A model generated the notes under the pieces. It worked only from the letters and a program-made list of their open reading frames with translations, searched no databases and had not been told where the DNA came from. Positions 22,154-32,306 of a DNA stretch of 64,000 bases are shown here, piece after piece. Position 1 is the stretch's first letter; every line of letters starts with the position of its first letter. The position numbers and the translations under genes are program-made. Source of the stretch: Rugalucina vietnamica (taxonomy: Eukaryota; Mollusca; Bivalvia; Lucinida; Lucinidae); assembly GCA_964017185.1 (NCBI GenBank), contig OZ024870.1, forward strand, positions 26,187,621-26,251,620, given 5' to 3'.

Positions 22154-23149
22154 TTAGACTTGAAATATTTCTCTCATGAGTGGCTCTATTTTTTCCACAG
22201 GAATTTGCTGAGCTATTTCATTAAACCTGTAATCAGTTAATCTTATGTCTTTAAGTTTACTCAAGAGGTACGCAAAGAATTTCTTGCTTTCACCATATGT
22301 ATATTTTGACTCAAAATAATGTTTCAGAAGGATCATATAGGTATCCTGCACATTTGATAAATGTCGACGATTTATTAATCCTTCTCCGGCAGGGTTAAAG
22401 ACCAGAATGCACAAAAATATGGCCTGTATTGAAGTGTCAATGTTTATCTTCCCTGCTATACTTTTACAAAGTTCAATGAACATGTCTACTGTGTTTAAAT
22501 GATTCTGAAATACTTGTCTAAGAAAGTCAACATGCAAGGGTAAGCTCCCCTGAAAATATATAGTTTCACTTCCCACATCGTAATTACTGATCGCAATCCA
22601 AACTAAACAGCTACACATGTGTTCCTTTAAACAAGTTGTCTGAGTTTCAATTGGTAGACTCTTAAATTCCTCAACAGATTTGATAAAACTCACTAACTTT
22701 CTAACAGATGTTGAACCTAAATTAAGAAGACCATAACTTTTTGACAAATTTTCAACTGAATATTCAATAGAACCACTTTTATACCTTTCCAAAAAAGCGT
22801 TTTCTAGATCAGATACTTTTGCCTTTTCATCTTCTGTTAAGTTTCGCTTTACATCTGAATGGCAGCTTTCAATTTTCTCTTTGACGTCTTTATCTACATT
22901 GTCTGTAGGGTGTTCTGCAGTCACACAAGAAGCAGCAATACTGCGTTCCTTTTTCCTGCCCGAACAGATTTCAGTTTCACTAACATTGTAGGAACGACAA
23001 CCTAATCTTTTAGCCCCAGCTTTCCTACTGCCACTTTTGTAGGCATGAAACATTCCAGACTTCTTTGAACAAACTTTACATGTATGTTTCTGTCTATTTT
23101 GCACAACTTTTGCCATTCGATCTTGTTTTTGTGACTCATCTGCAAGAGT
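22154..23149 (-). CDS. nuclear receptor hinge + ligand-binding domain, terminal exon (copy 3)
   Basis: The exon opens after TTTTACTCTTGCAG (AG at 23150-23151) in the same phase as the other copies, then ESQKQDRM. Domain order and motifs are those of copy 2: the CKVCSKKSG hinge, helix 1 LTEDEK, helix 3-5 FIKSVEEFKSLPIETQ, helix 10/11 VQDTYMILLKHYFESKY and AF-2 EPLMREIF. Hinge and AF-2 are almost unchanged from copy 2. The segments that line the pocket differ strongly, for example VWIAISNYDVGSET against VWSGACLFDVGSES. The frame continues open through the splice site into the intron, which gives a spuriously longer reading; I trim it at the splice AG because copies 1, 2 and 4 share that junction. 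Confidence 0.87.
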   Translation of the reverse strand, partial: TLADESQKQDRMAKVVQNRQKHTCKVCSKKSGMFHAYKSGSRKAGAKRLGCRSYNVSETEICSGRKKERSIAASCVTAEHPTDNVDKDVKEKIESCHSDVKRNLTEDEKAKVSDLENAFLERYKSGSIEYSVENLSKSYGLLNLGSTSVRKLVSFIKSVEEFKSLPIETQTTCLKEHMCSCLVWIAISNYDVGSETIYFQGSLPLHVDFLRQVFQNHLNTVDMFIELCKSIAGKINIDTSIQAIFLCILVFNPAGEGLINRRHLSNVQDTYMILLKHYFESKYTYGESKKFFAYLLSKLKDIRLTDYRFNEIAQQIPVEKIEPLMREIFQV

Positions 23150-23572
23150 AAAATAAAAATCCAGATTAGCATGAGCTGTGCCAAGACTACTAGTATTACA
23201 ATGTCTTTGTAAAGAAATGTTCAGAGATGCCCTTATAGGTAAGGCATCTGGCTTCAATCCTTCCATCTGGTATCTGTCAATAATTTCAAAGGTCTGCTGC
23301 CAAGCAGTGAGGTTGGTGGTTTTGGTATAGGACATTGTTATAGTTGGAGGGAACTAATAATCACTTGTTGTTGTCTGATAGGTTAAGAACTCTTGTTCCA
23401 ATAGCCACTTCTGCTTCCCTGAGGAGAATCAAATATGAGGTCAGAAAGTTCTCTCGTTTTGTCCGATTTACATTTTGTGTAATGAAAATACACAGTCTTG
23501 TAAAATTCAGCATTGCCTTCATTGCGAAAAGTAAATTTGACATAACAGGAGAATTTTCTGGCGCCTCGTATA
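23150..23572. other. intron-proximal sequence upstream of copy 3
   Basis: The first 100 bp match the region upstream of copy 2 (AGATTAGCATGAGCTGTGCC). The rest has no recognisable exon or repeat. Confidence 0.45.
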
Positions 23573-23799
23573 TGAGCCACATCATGAGAAAAACGGATTT
23601 TTGCCTATGCAATAACAAAGACGAAGATCAGCTGTGCAGTAACTGCACAGCTGATCAGCACCTTTTTTTGCTACTCAGATAGTACAATTCCTCCTCTACT
23701 TAGATCCAAAACAAGCATCTAGCCCTCTTCAATGACTGTACGGTTTGTGTCAGACCTGGTCGGAAACCCCGAAGACCGGTTTTCTCACGTCGCGGGTCA
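23573..23799. mobile_element. palindrome-cored MITE, family A
   Basis: Ends TGAGCCACATCATGAGAAAA and GGTTTTCTCACGTCGCGGGTCA. The core is the AGCTGTGCAGTAACTGCACAGCT variant, a 23-bp perfect palindrome, shared with the copies at 43265 and 47209. Confidence 0.85.
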
Positions 23800-24419
23800 T
23801 ATATAAACAACTAACATAGGAATCCATAGGCTACTGCATTACATTCCCTGATTTTTTAATGCTCCTATTTGAGCAGGAGTTAATCTGTTGAACATCGCGG
23901 AGTGTTTGGTAGATGTGATTATCTTCCATAAAGTTTGTGAACAGAAAAATGATCAACATAGATTCTGATTATTTTTCGACACAATAAAGAACGAGTATAG
24001 CCCAAAGGGTACTGATCGATCACTTAAGAACAAACAATATAGAGTGGTCAAAACATTTTCCCATTATAACTCTTTTTAGATTTTTCCCATTGCTCAAGGG
24101 CAGCTAATTCTACAGTCTGATGTCCAATCTGACCAAATTTCTGACCAATTTGTAACATTATGGTCATACTTGTTTCGACTTCAGCCTTCTGTTGAAAATT
24201 TTTTATTTTTCTTTTTAACATTTGCTCTAAGCATAGTACAAAAAGTGAGGTGTATGGGGTGTATATTACAGGGACATTCAGGTGCACGATGTGTCTTATA
24301 CATGTATATACTTATAGCATGCTCACACCCTTCACCACCAGTTACAGGTCAATCACATTATAACACTACCGGTATCTTTTGTGTCCAGAGAAACAGAAAG
24401 TGTTTATAAGTTTTGTATG

Positions 24420-24725
24420 TTTGAATTGATGCTTTACATCCCAGTCAACAGCTAAGGTCATGTCGGGAGGTTGCCTCCATTTTATGGGACTTGTACACAA
24501 AATGAGGATGTCATGACATCCAACAAGTGCTTGAAATATAACCATCCAATTAAGCCACAAAAGGCTTATACGTAAGAACGGTTTCACTTGAAAACACTTT
24601 TCCTGGGCAACCTCAGACCTAAGCCGTTAACCAGTAAATGGATGGTCAGTCAGTAGTGTATAAGCTTTGCTGGAGGCACAAGCAGCCCATCCATTTCTTT
24701 AAGCCCCAATGGGTGGGGGCCCTGT
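24420..24725. repeat. dispersed repeat of about 320 bp, copy 2
   Basis: It matches 10960-11285 (GTTGCCTCCAT, ATGTCATGACATCCAA, GTCAGTCAGTAGTGTATAAG). It opens with GCTTTACATCCCAGTCAACA, a phrase also seen at 57820. Confidence 0.7.
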
Positions 24726-25046
24726 TAATAAATGAAGCCATGTTATAATGAGGTAACACACACAAAACATCAACTCCTGATCCTTGCTAACCTCTAACTT
24801 TTCTTTCTACAAGACATTAAACAAAAATAAAAAAAGCTATTTAACATGCAATGCACTTTTTTAAATTCAAATATCTTTTTATATTTCTTACTTCTACACA
24901 TAAATTGATTATTTTTGACACCAACACTCATTAAAATGTCCTCTTTGTTATTTGGCTTGAATGTTTATGTTTAATGTATTTCATGTTGTCTATAATATCA
25001 GTTTTAAAAAATGACACATTTGTCACTGATAAAACAAATTTCTATT

Positions 25047-25284
25047 ATAGGTAAAATACTTTGACCGTGCCGCTTGATACTGCGCTATATATATTCATGC
25101 AAAGAGTTCATGATGAGAAATAGGTAATGTCAACATTCACGTGTTTATTTTTTGACTTCGTATTGCCTCGCAACATTAACGGTTTATGAATATCACATAC
25201 TCGTGTCTGAATTACAATAACTAATCTATGTGATCAATCCAGTCACATTGAGTTCAAGCGGCACAGTCAAAGTATTTTACTTAT
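25047..25284. mobile_element. MITE family C, copy 2
   Basis: Left TIR ATAGGTAAAATACTTTGACC, right TIR GGTCAAAGTATTTTACTTAT preceded by GCGGCACA. Length matches the copy at 8971 within 2 bp, while the centre has diverged (TTCATGCAAAGAGTTCATGA). Confidence 0.85.
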
Positions 25285-25496
25285 ACTACTACATTAAATC
25301 ATTTTATACCTATAGTATTAAAATACACTTTAAACTTGCTAGTTATCATCATTTGCAAATTTAGGAGAGCTTCTGAAGGGGCTTAAGTGGTACCACTGTT
25401 TATCTTTTCCAGTTCCATGTGAAGCACATTACTCGCATGTCAATTTACCATTTCAGAATGACATTATAGAAAACATACTGATAACAGTGCAATCAA

Positions 25497-25662
25497 TCAG
25501 ATTAGCCTCCGTGGTGCAGTGGTTATGTCACTCGCCTCGTAAACCAGGGTACGCAGGTTCGATCCCGGGCTTCTCCAGTCCGTCGGATGGGACTATAAAC
25601 CAAAGTCCCGTCTCCATATGACCTTAGCTGTTGGTAGGACGTTAAACCCGAATCAACCAACC
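25497..25662 (+). mobile_element. tRNA-derived SINE with 14-bp target duplication
   Basis: The head has RNA polymerase III box A (TGGTGCAGTGGTTA) and box B (GGTTCGATCCC), spaced as in a tRNA, then a body ending GACGTTAAACCCGAATCAA. AACAGTGCAATCAA flanks both ends (25483-25496 and 25663-25676), a perfect LINE-type target duplication. It is not a functional tRNA gene, since the acceptor stem does not close. The tail is short ACCAACCAA rather than poly(A). Confidence 0.88.
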
Positions 25663-25679
25663 AACAGTGCAATCAACAA

Positions 25680-25923
25680 ATGAGCCGCATTATGAGAAAA
25701 CAAACAATCTGCCTTGTAAACCAGGGGACGCAGGTCTGACAAACCGACCAGTACAGTCACAGAAGCAAGCTAGAAGCTTGAAATTTTGGATTTAAGTAGA
25801 AGAGGAATTGTACTATCCGAGTAGTGAAAACAAAGGCGCTGATCAGCTTCGCAGTTACTGCGAAGCTAATCTGCGCCTTTGTTTTCGCATAGGCAAAAAT
25901 CTGGTTTTCTCACGACGCCGCTC
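25680..25923. mobile_element. family A MITE with SINE-like patch
   Basis: Left end TGAGCCGCATTATGAGAAAA, right end TTTTCTCACGACGCCGCTCG. Positions 25714-25737 read CTTGTAAACCAGGGGACGCA, nearly identical to the anticodon-loop part of the SINE 150 bp away. The usual MITE sequence at that place is missing. Confidence 0.82.
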
Positions 25924-26189
25924 GTATATATACTCACGACGCAGCTCGTATATACAACATAAAATCATTCTACTACAGTCCTCGGCAATCAACACGAGAG
26001 TCAGAGATTTACTGTTAGTAATCTGAATGGTGTTTCCTATTGGTCAAATGTTTTTATTTCATTCATATTTCTAATGGTAAATTTCAGATGTCACTCTCAT
26101 GTTGATCGTTCAGTATAGCTTAACATGTATTGAGGTCTGTGAAAATGACAATATATACACTGGGATATCTTTATTTTGTTCAGTACCTT

Positions 26190-27271
26190 TTACTTTATAT
26201 CATAAACTTCCTGCAATAGAGGCTCTACAGTTGCTGGGTTAATCTCGTGCAAAACAGCTAGCATTGCAGCACTACACTCTTTTACTTCTTGAATCTTTTG
26301 CAGCAGATATCCATACATCTTACTGCTATCACTAAATGGTAATGTTGACTCTAAGTAATGTTTTAAGAGAATAAGATACTGATCCTGGATATTTGAAAGA
26401 TGACGGCGCATCAACAGCTCTTCACCATCAGGACTAAACACAAGAATCATTTGGAGAATGACATGAAGTTTGGAATCACTAGGTATTTCCTTCTGTGTGT
26501 CTTTACAAAACTTGATAAATCTTTCTGCAACATCAGTGTGCGATGAAAAGGCTTCAAGGACTAGGACTTCATGAGTAGATCTGCCCAACGCGTCAAAGGT
26601 ACGAGATGTAGGATTGAAGGTGTAAACGGATCGCAGCACAGAGGTAGAGAGGAGATGAGCTTTCAAGCATGCAGTCTGTGTGTCCATCGACAAACTTCTG
26701 AACTCATCTATTGTCTTCATGAATTTTACATAGTCATTGACAAGATATAAAGAATAGTTTATTAGTCCTTGGAGAGAAGACACATCTATATCCATATCTA
26801 CTACTGTTTCTGAATTAACAACATAGCGTAGGAAATTTTCATGTATGTGTCCTAATTTCACTTCCTCCTCGGCTGTCAGAACACGCTGTATTCTAGTTGT
26901 GGTACCATCCTTCTCCTTTGTTTTGGAATCCACACTTGTTCCCTGATCATTATTGTCAAGAGAAGCAACAGGAATATTTGATTTGCCTTTTGCAGCAATA
27001 TTTGATTTGCTTTCCACACCAACATTATATTTGCTTTCCGCATCAACATCAGACTTGCTTTCCACATCAACATTATATTTGCTTTCCACACCAACATTAG
27101 ATTTACTTTCCACACCAACATTAGATTTGCTTTCCACACCAGTATTTGATTTGCTTTCCACAACAGTGTCATTAACTCTGCTACATCCAGCTATGCCATG
27201 TTTTGCTGTTTCTGCAGATCGCTTTCCACTGGCTACTTTTCTTGTTTTCCTTCTATTTTGACTCAAGTCAT
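26190..27271 (-). CDS. nuclear receptor hinge + ligand-binding domain, terminal exon (copy 4)
   Basis: It opens after CTTCTTCTAATTTGCAG (AG at 27272-27273) in the shared phase, then DLSQNRRKTRKV. The hinge carries about eight imperfect copies of an 8-residue unit (VESKSNVG type) that separate the basic segment from the LBD. Helix 1 is marked by LTAEEEVK, helix 3-5 by VKFMKTIDEFRSLSMDTQ, helix 10/11 by IQDQYLILLKHYLES and AF-2 by EPLLQEVY. The co-activator glutamate is kept and the helix 4 Asp is Thr as in copies 2, 3 and 5. A polyadenylation-like AATAAA (complement of 26170-26175) lies about 15 bp after the stop codon, which fits a terminal exon. Confidence 0.87.
26972..27167 (-). repeat. 24-bp coding minisatellite in the copy 4 hinge
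   Basis: About eight units of 24 bp, each a variant of GATTTGCTTTCCACACC plus ACA, GTA or TCA, encode the repeated ESKSN hinge. Unit length is a multiple of three, so length changes keep the frame. On the other strand the same repeat gives an apparent frame rich in LLSTPT that has no support as a gene. Confidence 0.9.
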
Positions 27272-27489
27272 CTGCAAATTAGAAGAAGAGCCTTATTTTG
27301 CTTCCAATTTTGACATTTTTCCACTAACTGACTACTGCTCTTCTTAAGAGAAGGCAAAGAATTAGGGGATATGCTATTAGCTAAGGTGGGTACAGATTGG
27401 CAATTGTGCAGGTGAGGATACAGATAAGAAATAAAATAGAAAGGTTTGATCCTTTGGAAGCAATAAAAACATTCAAAGGGATATAGTAT

Positions 27490-27535
27490 GGACTATATTG
27501 CGCAATTTCGGGTAATGAACCCTCATCAGTAGCCC
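27490..27535 (-). ncRNA. hammerhead ribozyme, type I, intact (copy A)
   Basis: Read on the minus strand: stem I GGGCTA, then CTGATGA, stem II GGGT-TTCATTACCC region (four pairs, five-base loop), then GAAA, stem III ATT-GCGC-AAT, the unpaired A, and stem I TAGTCC. All catalytic core bases are present. Stem I forms six pairs, one of them G-U. Cleavage is predicted after the A complementary to 27496, giving an AUA triplet, which is allowed. The very short stem III is typical of ribozymes in retroelements, which may work as dimers. Confidence 0.85.
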
Positions 27536-27888
27536 TTTTTAAATCGGCAATGAAAGCCAGACTAATGTACTGCAATTTCGAAAATTAACAAGAGAAGTCT
27601 AAATCAAAGACACATTCCTGAATGGGATCAAATAATTTAAACATTGCTTAGAAGTATGTTTCTAAACATGAGTGTTTTGAACACTCTGAATATCTGATCT
27701 CAAAGGACCTAAATAAATATCTGAGTGATCTCAAAGGACCTAAATAAAATATAATCTGCACTATGGATGATGTACAAGGAGACTTTTTAGGGCCCCCACA
27801 TGGCACAACACCAGCTGCAGTAATAGCAAATAAAATATAAAGGTTTGATCCTTTGGAAGCAATAAAAACATTCAAAGGGATATAGTAT

Positions 27889-27934
27889 GGACTATATTGC
27901 AAAATTTCGGGTAATGAACCCTCATCAGTGGCCC
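27889..27934 (-). ncRNA. hammerhead ribozyme, type I (copy B)
   Basis: Same core as copy A: CTGATGA, the four-pair stem II and GAAA are unchanged. Stem III is ATT-TTGC-AAT. In stem I the second base next to the core is C instead of T, giving one C-A mismatch. Predicted cleavage lies between the complements of 27895 and 27894. Stem III has changed in the loop but keeps its pairs, which supports selection on RNA structure. Confidence 0.82.
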
Positions 27935-28275
27935 TTTTAAAACCGGCAACGAAGGCCATAAGCAATGCTACTACTATACTGGTGGTTCACTGAAGATAAT
28001 GATAGCTAAAATTATCAACTGTACCTTTAGAGGCACCCCTTATTCATATAAAAGTCAAGCCAAAAAAGTATACCAGTCCTATTCATAAACTGTACATGTA
28101 ATGATTTGGAAATTTTCTTTTGATTTTTACAAACAATAATTTTCTATTTCAGAATTTTCAGCAAGTTTTTGAATGTGAGAGCTAGTATTTGTGCAGTCTA
28201 TAAAGCTTAGAGTCATTAACAGCAAAAGTTTAAGGAATTCCACAGATTCCCTAACTTACAGTAATTTGACATAAA

Positions 28276-29238
28276 CCGTTGGAGGATCAAAGGTCCTGTA
28301 AACGCTCACCTTAGCTCCGCTTTATATACCAATAAACATGTTTGAATATTATGGTAAATATAACCCCACTGCAGGGGGAGATGAAGCCTTGGGGTCATAT
28401 TTTTTTTTTTAAATTATCATTATTCTGTCCATTTGCCAATTTCATGTAAATTTTCCCGGGGGGCTTTAGATGACATTTTAACAGTTTTTCCCCTTCCAAT
28501 TCACAGGTTACCTAATGCTGACCTTGCCATAAAATAGATCAAGGTCATCACAGAAGAGGGTCATGATTTATAAATGTATTGTAGTACTCTAACTTGTTCC
28601 TGAAGCTTCATGCAAAGTTTCCTTGAAATTGGTTCACCTGTTCTGGAGAAGATTTTTTGTGGAGAGTTTCTACCATATATGGGCATTACAGTCATTTTGG
28701 TAATGTGGCCTGGATTATTTATTAAAACATTGGTTCCCCCTTCCTATAAGCTTCATATTAAATTGACTATGACTGGCCCAAGTGGTTTCAGAGAAGATCT
28801 TTGAATATTATGGCAAAATATACATGTCCTTTACCCCAAGGAAGGCTAATCCTTGGGGTCCAAATATTTTCAGAATCATGTATCTGCAGTTTATTTGACC
28901 ATTTCCTGCAAGTTTTCCCCGTCAAATGACCTTTCACTGTTTCCTCATTCAAATACATGGGCCACTTATGGTGACATTCCCATAAAACAGGTCAATGTCA
29001 TCACAGCGTAGATTTATGGGTACAATGTAGTACTCCAGTCACCAATGCTACATGCCAAATTTCGTTGAAATCGATCCACCGTTTCCTGAGAAGATTTTTG
29101 AAGGATTTTTACCATATATGGGCATGGCAGTCATTTTGGTCGTGTGACCTGGATTATTTATAAAAACATTAACCCCCCCTCCTTATAGATCAAGTAAAAT
29201 TTGGTTTTGATTGGCCATGCAGTTTCAAAGAAGATTTT
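28276..29238 (+). mobile_element. large hairpin-ended repeat, family 1, 3' truncated
   Basis: It starts CCGTTGGAGGATCAAAGGTC followed by CTGTAAACGCTCACCT. It holds two internal units, each with TGACCTTGCCATAAAA, TTTACCATATATGGGCAT and a TTGGCCATG(C)-type end. It lacks the 3' hairpin because the next copy begins directly. Confidence 0.75.
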
Positions 29239-29240
29239 TG

Positions 29241-32200
29241 ACCAGAGGACCAATGGTCCTGTAAACGCTCACCTGAGATCTGCGGCATATACCAATAACC
29301 CCTGTGCAGGGGCAGTCATCATGGAGCACTTGGGCCATTTTTTTTTTTTTTTCAGAATATTTTCTGCTGGCTTTTCCCTTCAAATGACATTTTAACAGTT
29401 TTTCCCATTCAGATGCATGGGCAACACATGTCGACTTTGCCATAAACTCGGTCAAGGTCATCACAGGGTCATGATTTATATAAACATTGTAGTACTTTAG
29501 CCATCGATGCTTCACGCCAAGTTTAATTGAAATCAGTCTATTGGTTTCAGAGAAGATTTTTGAAGGGTTTTTACCATATATGGGCATGGCGGCCATCTTG
29601 GTCATGTGACCTAGATTATTAATATACACATTGGTTCCCCCATCCTATAGATGCTTCACATAAAATTTGGCTTTAATTGGCCAAGTGGTTTCAGAGGAGA
29701 AGATGTTGGAAATATGGAAATATACATGTATATTGCCCCGGGGTGGGGGCATATGAGCCCCTGGGTCCATTTTGTTTTCAGAATCATTAATATTCAGTCC
29801 TACTACCCATTTCCTGCAAGATTTTCACCTCAAATGACTTTTTAAAAGTTTTCTCCATTCAAATGCATTGGCGACCTATGTTGACCTTGTCGTTAAATAG
29901 GTCAAGGTCACCGCAGGGTCATGATTTATATATACATGCCAAGTTTCTTTGAAATTGGTCCACTGGTTCTGGAGAAGAAAATTTTTGAAGGGTTTTTACC
30001 ATAAATTATATGGGCATGGCGGCCATCTTGGCCATATAAAATTTGAATATTATGGTAATACAGTTGAACCTGCGTTAAGAGACCACGCAGGGGAAGCAGT
30101 AAAAGTGGTCTCCTATGACAGATGGTCTCTAAAGCCAGGCTTCCAAAATTTGGGAAAAATTAGAAAGATCGTCTCAGGTCGCGAAAATACATTACAATTC
30201 CGATTTGTCTCTTAAGAACTCATAGTCAATCAATTGCCTCTTTGTATCGTCTTTGTTTTAGTATATCCCACCCCTAGTGAGATATTATTATCCAAACTAA
30301 ATTATTCCGGTGTATTTAAGTCCATTCAGTCCTCATTGTGTTTGTTTACATGAACCAAGGCAAGTCGCTTATTGTATTGAAAATTTTTATCGCTTATTGT
30401 ATTGAAAAAATTGTAAGGTATGAATTACCAAAATATCGGCAAACAGTGAAATCCCACCTTTCGTTGACATCAGCATACTAACAAGCCTTTGGAACAGGTA
30501 AAGTGTCTATGTGATGTGGATGATAGTGGATGAAGTGTATTGGGTAAAACTCACAGGTACATATGGAATATGTGAAGCGAGTGTGTAACACACGCTTAGC
30601 TTGTTTCACAGTTTGCATTCGCATTACGGTCTGCTAATCAGCTAGTGATTAAAATCATTTACCCTTATTGTGGAGTTGAAATCGTTGAAGTGTGATAATA
30701 ATCAAACGTTGATTTGGTGTCAGATAGATAATTGGTCAACGTTTCAATTGATGTTTTGATTGGAATACAAATGTGACACTGTGACGATCTCAGTTAGTTA
30801 CACAATAAAATATAGGAGATATAGGAAATAAATGAGTGAAAACACAGTAGCAGGTTAAGATTAAAGGAATGCGACACAAATATTTTTAGATAACATGTTG
30901 TTGTTGTTTATTTTGTTAATGAATGAAACGAAGAATGGCTGCCTTATAACACCTCCCTGGCGGAAACCACAATAATTAAGAAAGTGACACAAACATTTTT
31001 TTTCTTTTTAATTCTATTGTTTACAATATCATTTCAATGTAAGCATGGTTGCTTACTGCAATAAATCTGCCAGCTGAGTGGAACTATACCGCAAGTCATT
31101 GTTGCAATTTTGCATAATCCGCCATTATCGTCGCTAATATCGGTCGTTTATTGCGACGAAAATGACCGTTTTTCTTGTTATTTTAGCAGTTGTTGGTCAC
31201 GTTAGGCAGGAAATCGCTTAAGAGAGGTCAATTAACATAGAAAAACGCTCCGGAGGATCATATTGTGGTCGCTTACAACAGGAAAACGCTAAAGACAGGT
31301 GGTCGCTAGGCCAGACTAGACTGTATGCATGTATAATGGCCCCATGTTGGGGCAGATGAGTCCCTGGGGTCAAATTTTTTCAGAATCATTAATATTCAGT
31401 CCAACCGCCCATTTCCTGAAAGACTTTCACTTTAAATGACATTTTAAAAGTTTTCCCCATTCAAATGCACTGGCGACCTATGTTGACCTTGCCGTAAAAT
31501 AGGTCAAGGTCATCACAGGGTCATGATTTTTATATACATTGTAGTACACAAATCATCGATATTCCATGCCAAGTTTCATTGAAATCAGTCCACTGGTTCC
31601 AGAGAAGAAGATTTTTGAAGGGTTTTTACCATTATATGGGCATGGCGGCCATCTTGGTCATGTGACCTGGATTATTTATGTACACATTGGTTCCCCCATC
31701 CTATAGATGCTTCACATAAAATTTGGCTTTGATTGGTTAGAAGATGTTTGAATATCATAGTAATATACATGTATATTGCCCTGGGGTGGGGGCATATGAG
31801 CTCCTGGGGTGCAATTATTTTCAGAATCATTGATATTCAGTCCTACAGCCCATTTCCTGCAAAATTTTCCTTTTAAATGACATTTTAAAAGTTTTCCCCA
31901 TTCAAAACATAGGCGACTTGTGTTGACCTTGCCGTACACTAGGTCAAGGTCATCACAGAGTCATGATTTATATATACATTGTAGTGCTAGAGCCATCAAT
32001 GCTTCATGCCAAGTTTCGTTGAAATCGGTCCACCGGTTCTGGAGAAGAAGATTTTTGAAGGGTTTTTACCAAATATGGCCATGGCGGCCATCTTGGTCAT
32101 GTGACCTGGATTTCTTATATATACATTGGTTCCCCCTTCCTATAGATTCTTCATATAAAATTTGGCATTGGTTGGCCAAGCGGTTTCAGAGAAGATCTTT

Positions 32201-32306
32201 GAAAATGGTGGATGACAGACGGATGGACGACGACGACGACGGATGGACGCCCGGTGCCTGCCTATCCTATAAGCTCACCTGTGAGCCTTCAGCTCAGGTG
32301 AGCTAA
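29241..32306 (+). mobile_element. large hairpin-ended repeat, family 1, with a nested DNA transposon
   Basis: It starts ACCAGAGGACCAATGGTCCT and ends GTGAGCCTTCAGCTCAGGTG followed by AGCTAA. It contains four internal units of roughly 450 bp with GGTCAAGGTCATCACAGGGT, GCCAAGTTTCRTTGAAATC and GGCGGCCATCTTGGTCATGT. The 3' part has a GACGGATGGACGACGACGAC microsatellite just before the hairpin. A 1263-bp insertion sits at 30061-31323. Confidence 0.8.
30061..31323. mobile_element. DNA transposon remnant with TA target duplication
   Basis: The imperfect 25-bp TIRs are CAGTTGAACCTGCGTTAAGA and, in complement, CAGTCTAGTCTGGCCTAGCG, both running into GACCAC. TA flanks both ends and the host repeat resumes exactly (ATGGTAATA before, TATGCATGTATAATGG after). 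Inner arms repeat GGTCGCTTACAACAGG- and GTGGTCTCC-type phrases. No transposase frame is seen in 1.26 kb. Confidence 0.8.

Larger units (their letters stand above)
27431..27959 (-). mobile_element. retrozyme-like element: two direct repeats each with a hammerhead ribozyme
   Basis: Direct repeats at about 27431-27561 and 27827-27959 share AAAGGTTTGATCCTTTGGAA, ATTCAAAGGGATATAGTATG and the ribozyme core. They enclose about 265 bp with no reverse transcriptase or other protein. The ribozymes lie in the same orientation with cleavage sites 399 bp apart, so a transcript across both would release a linear 399-nt RNA with ends suited to ligation. This is the layout of metazoan retrozymes. Penelope-like elements also carry hammerheads in their terminal repeats, but a Penelope copy would need a body of about 3 kb. 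A deleted Penelope derivative remains possible. Confidence 0.82.

Noticed and set aside
25505-25580. tRNA gene
   Set aside because: Box A and B are present, but the acceptor stem does not pair, the sequence continues into a SINE body, and a 14-bp target duplication surrounds the whole.
26876-27261. Plus- and minus-strand frames with repeated LLSTPT or VWKANL units
   Set aside because: They are shadow frames of the 24-bp hinge minisatellite in copy 4.
27381-27965. Two similar minus-strand frames reading RATDEGSLPEIAQYSPYYIPL
   Set aside because: The shared protein-like sequence is the hammerhead core and its flanks read as codons. There is no start, domain or continuing frame, and conservation is explained by RNA structure.
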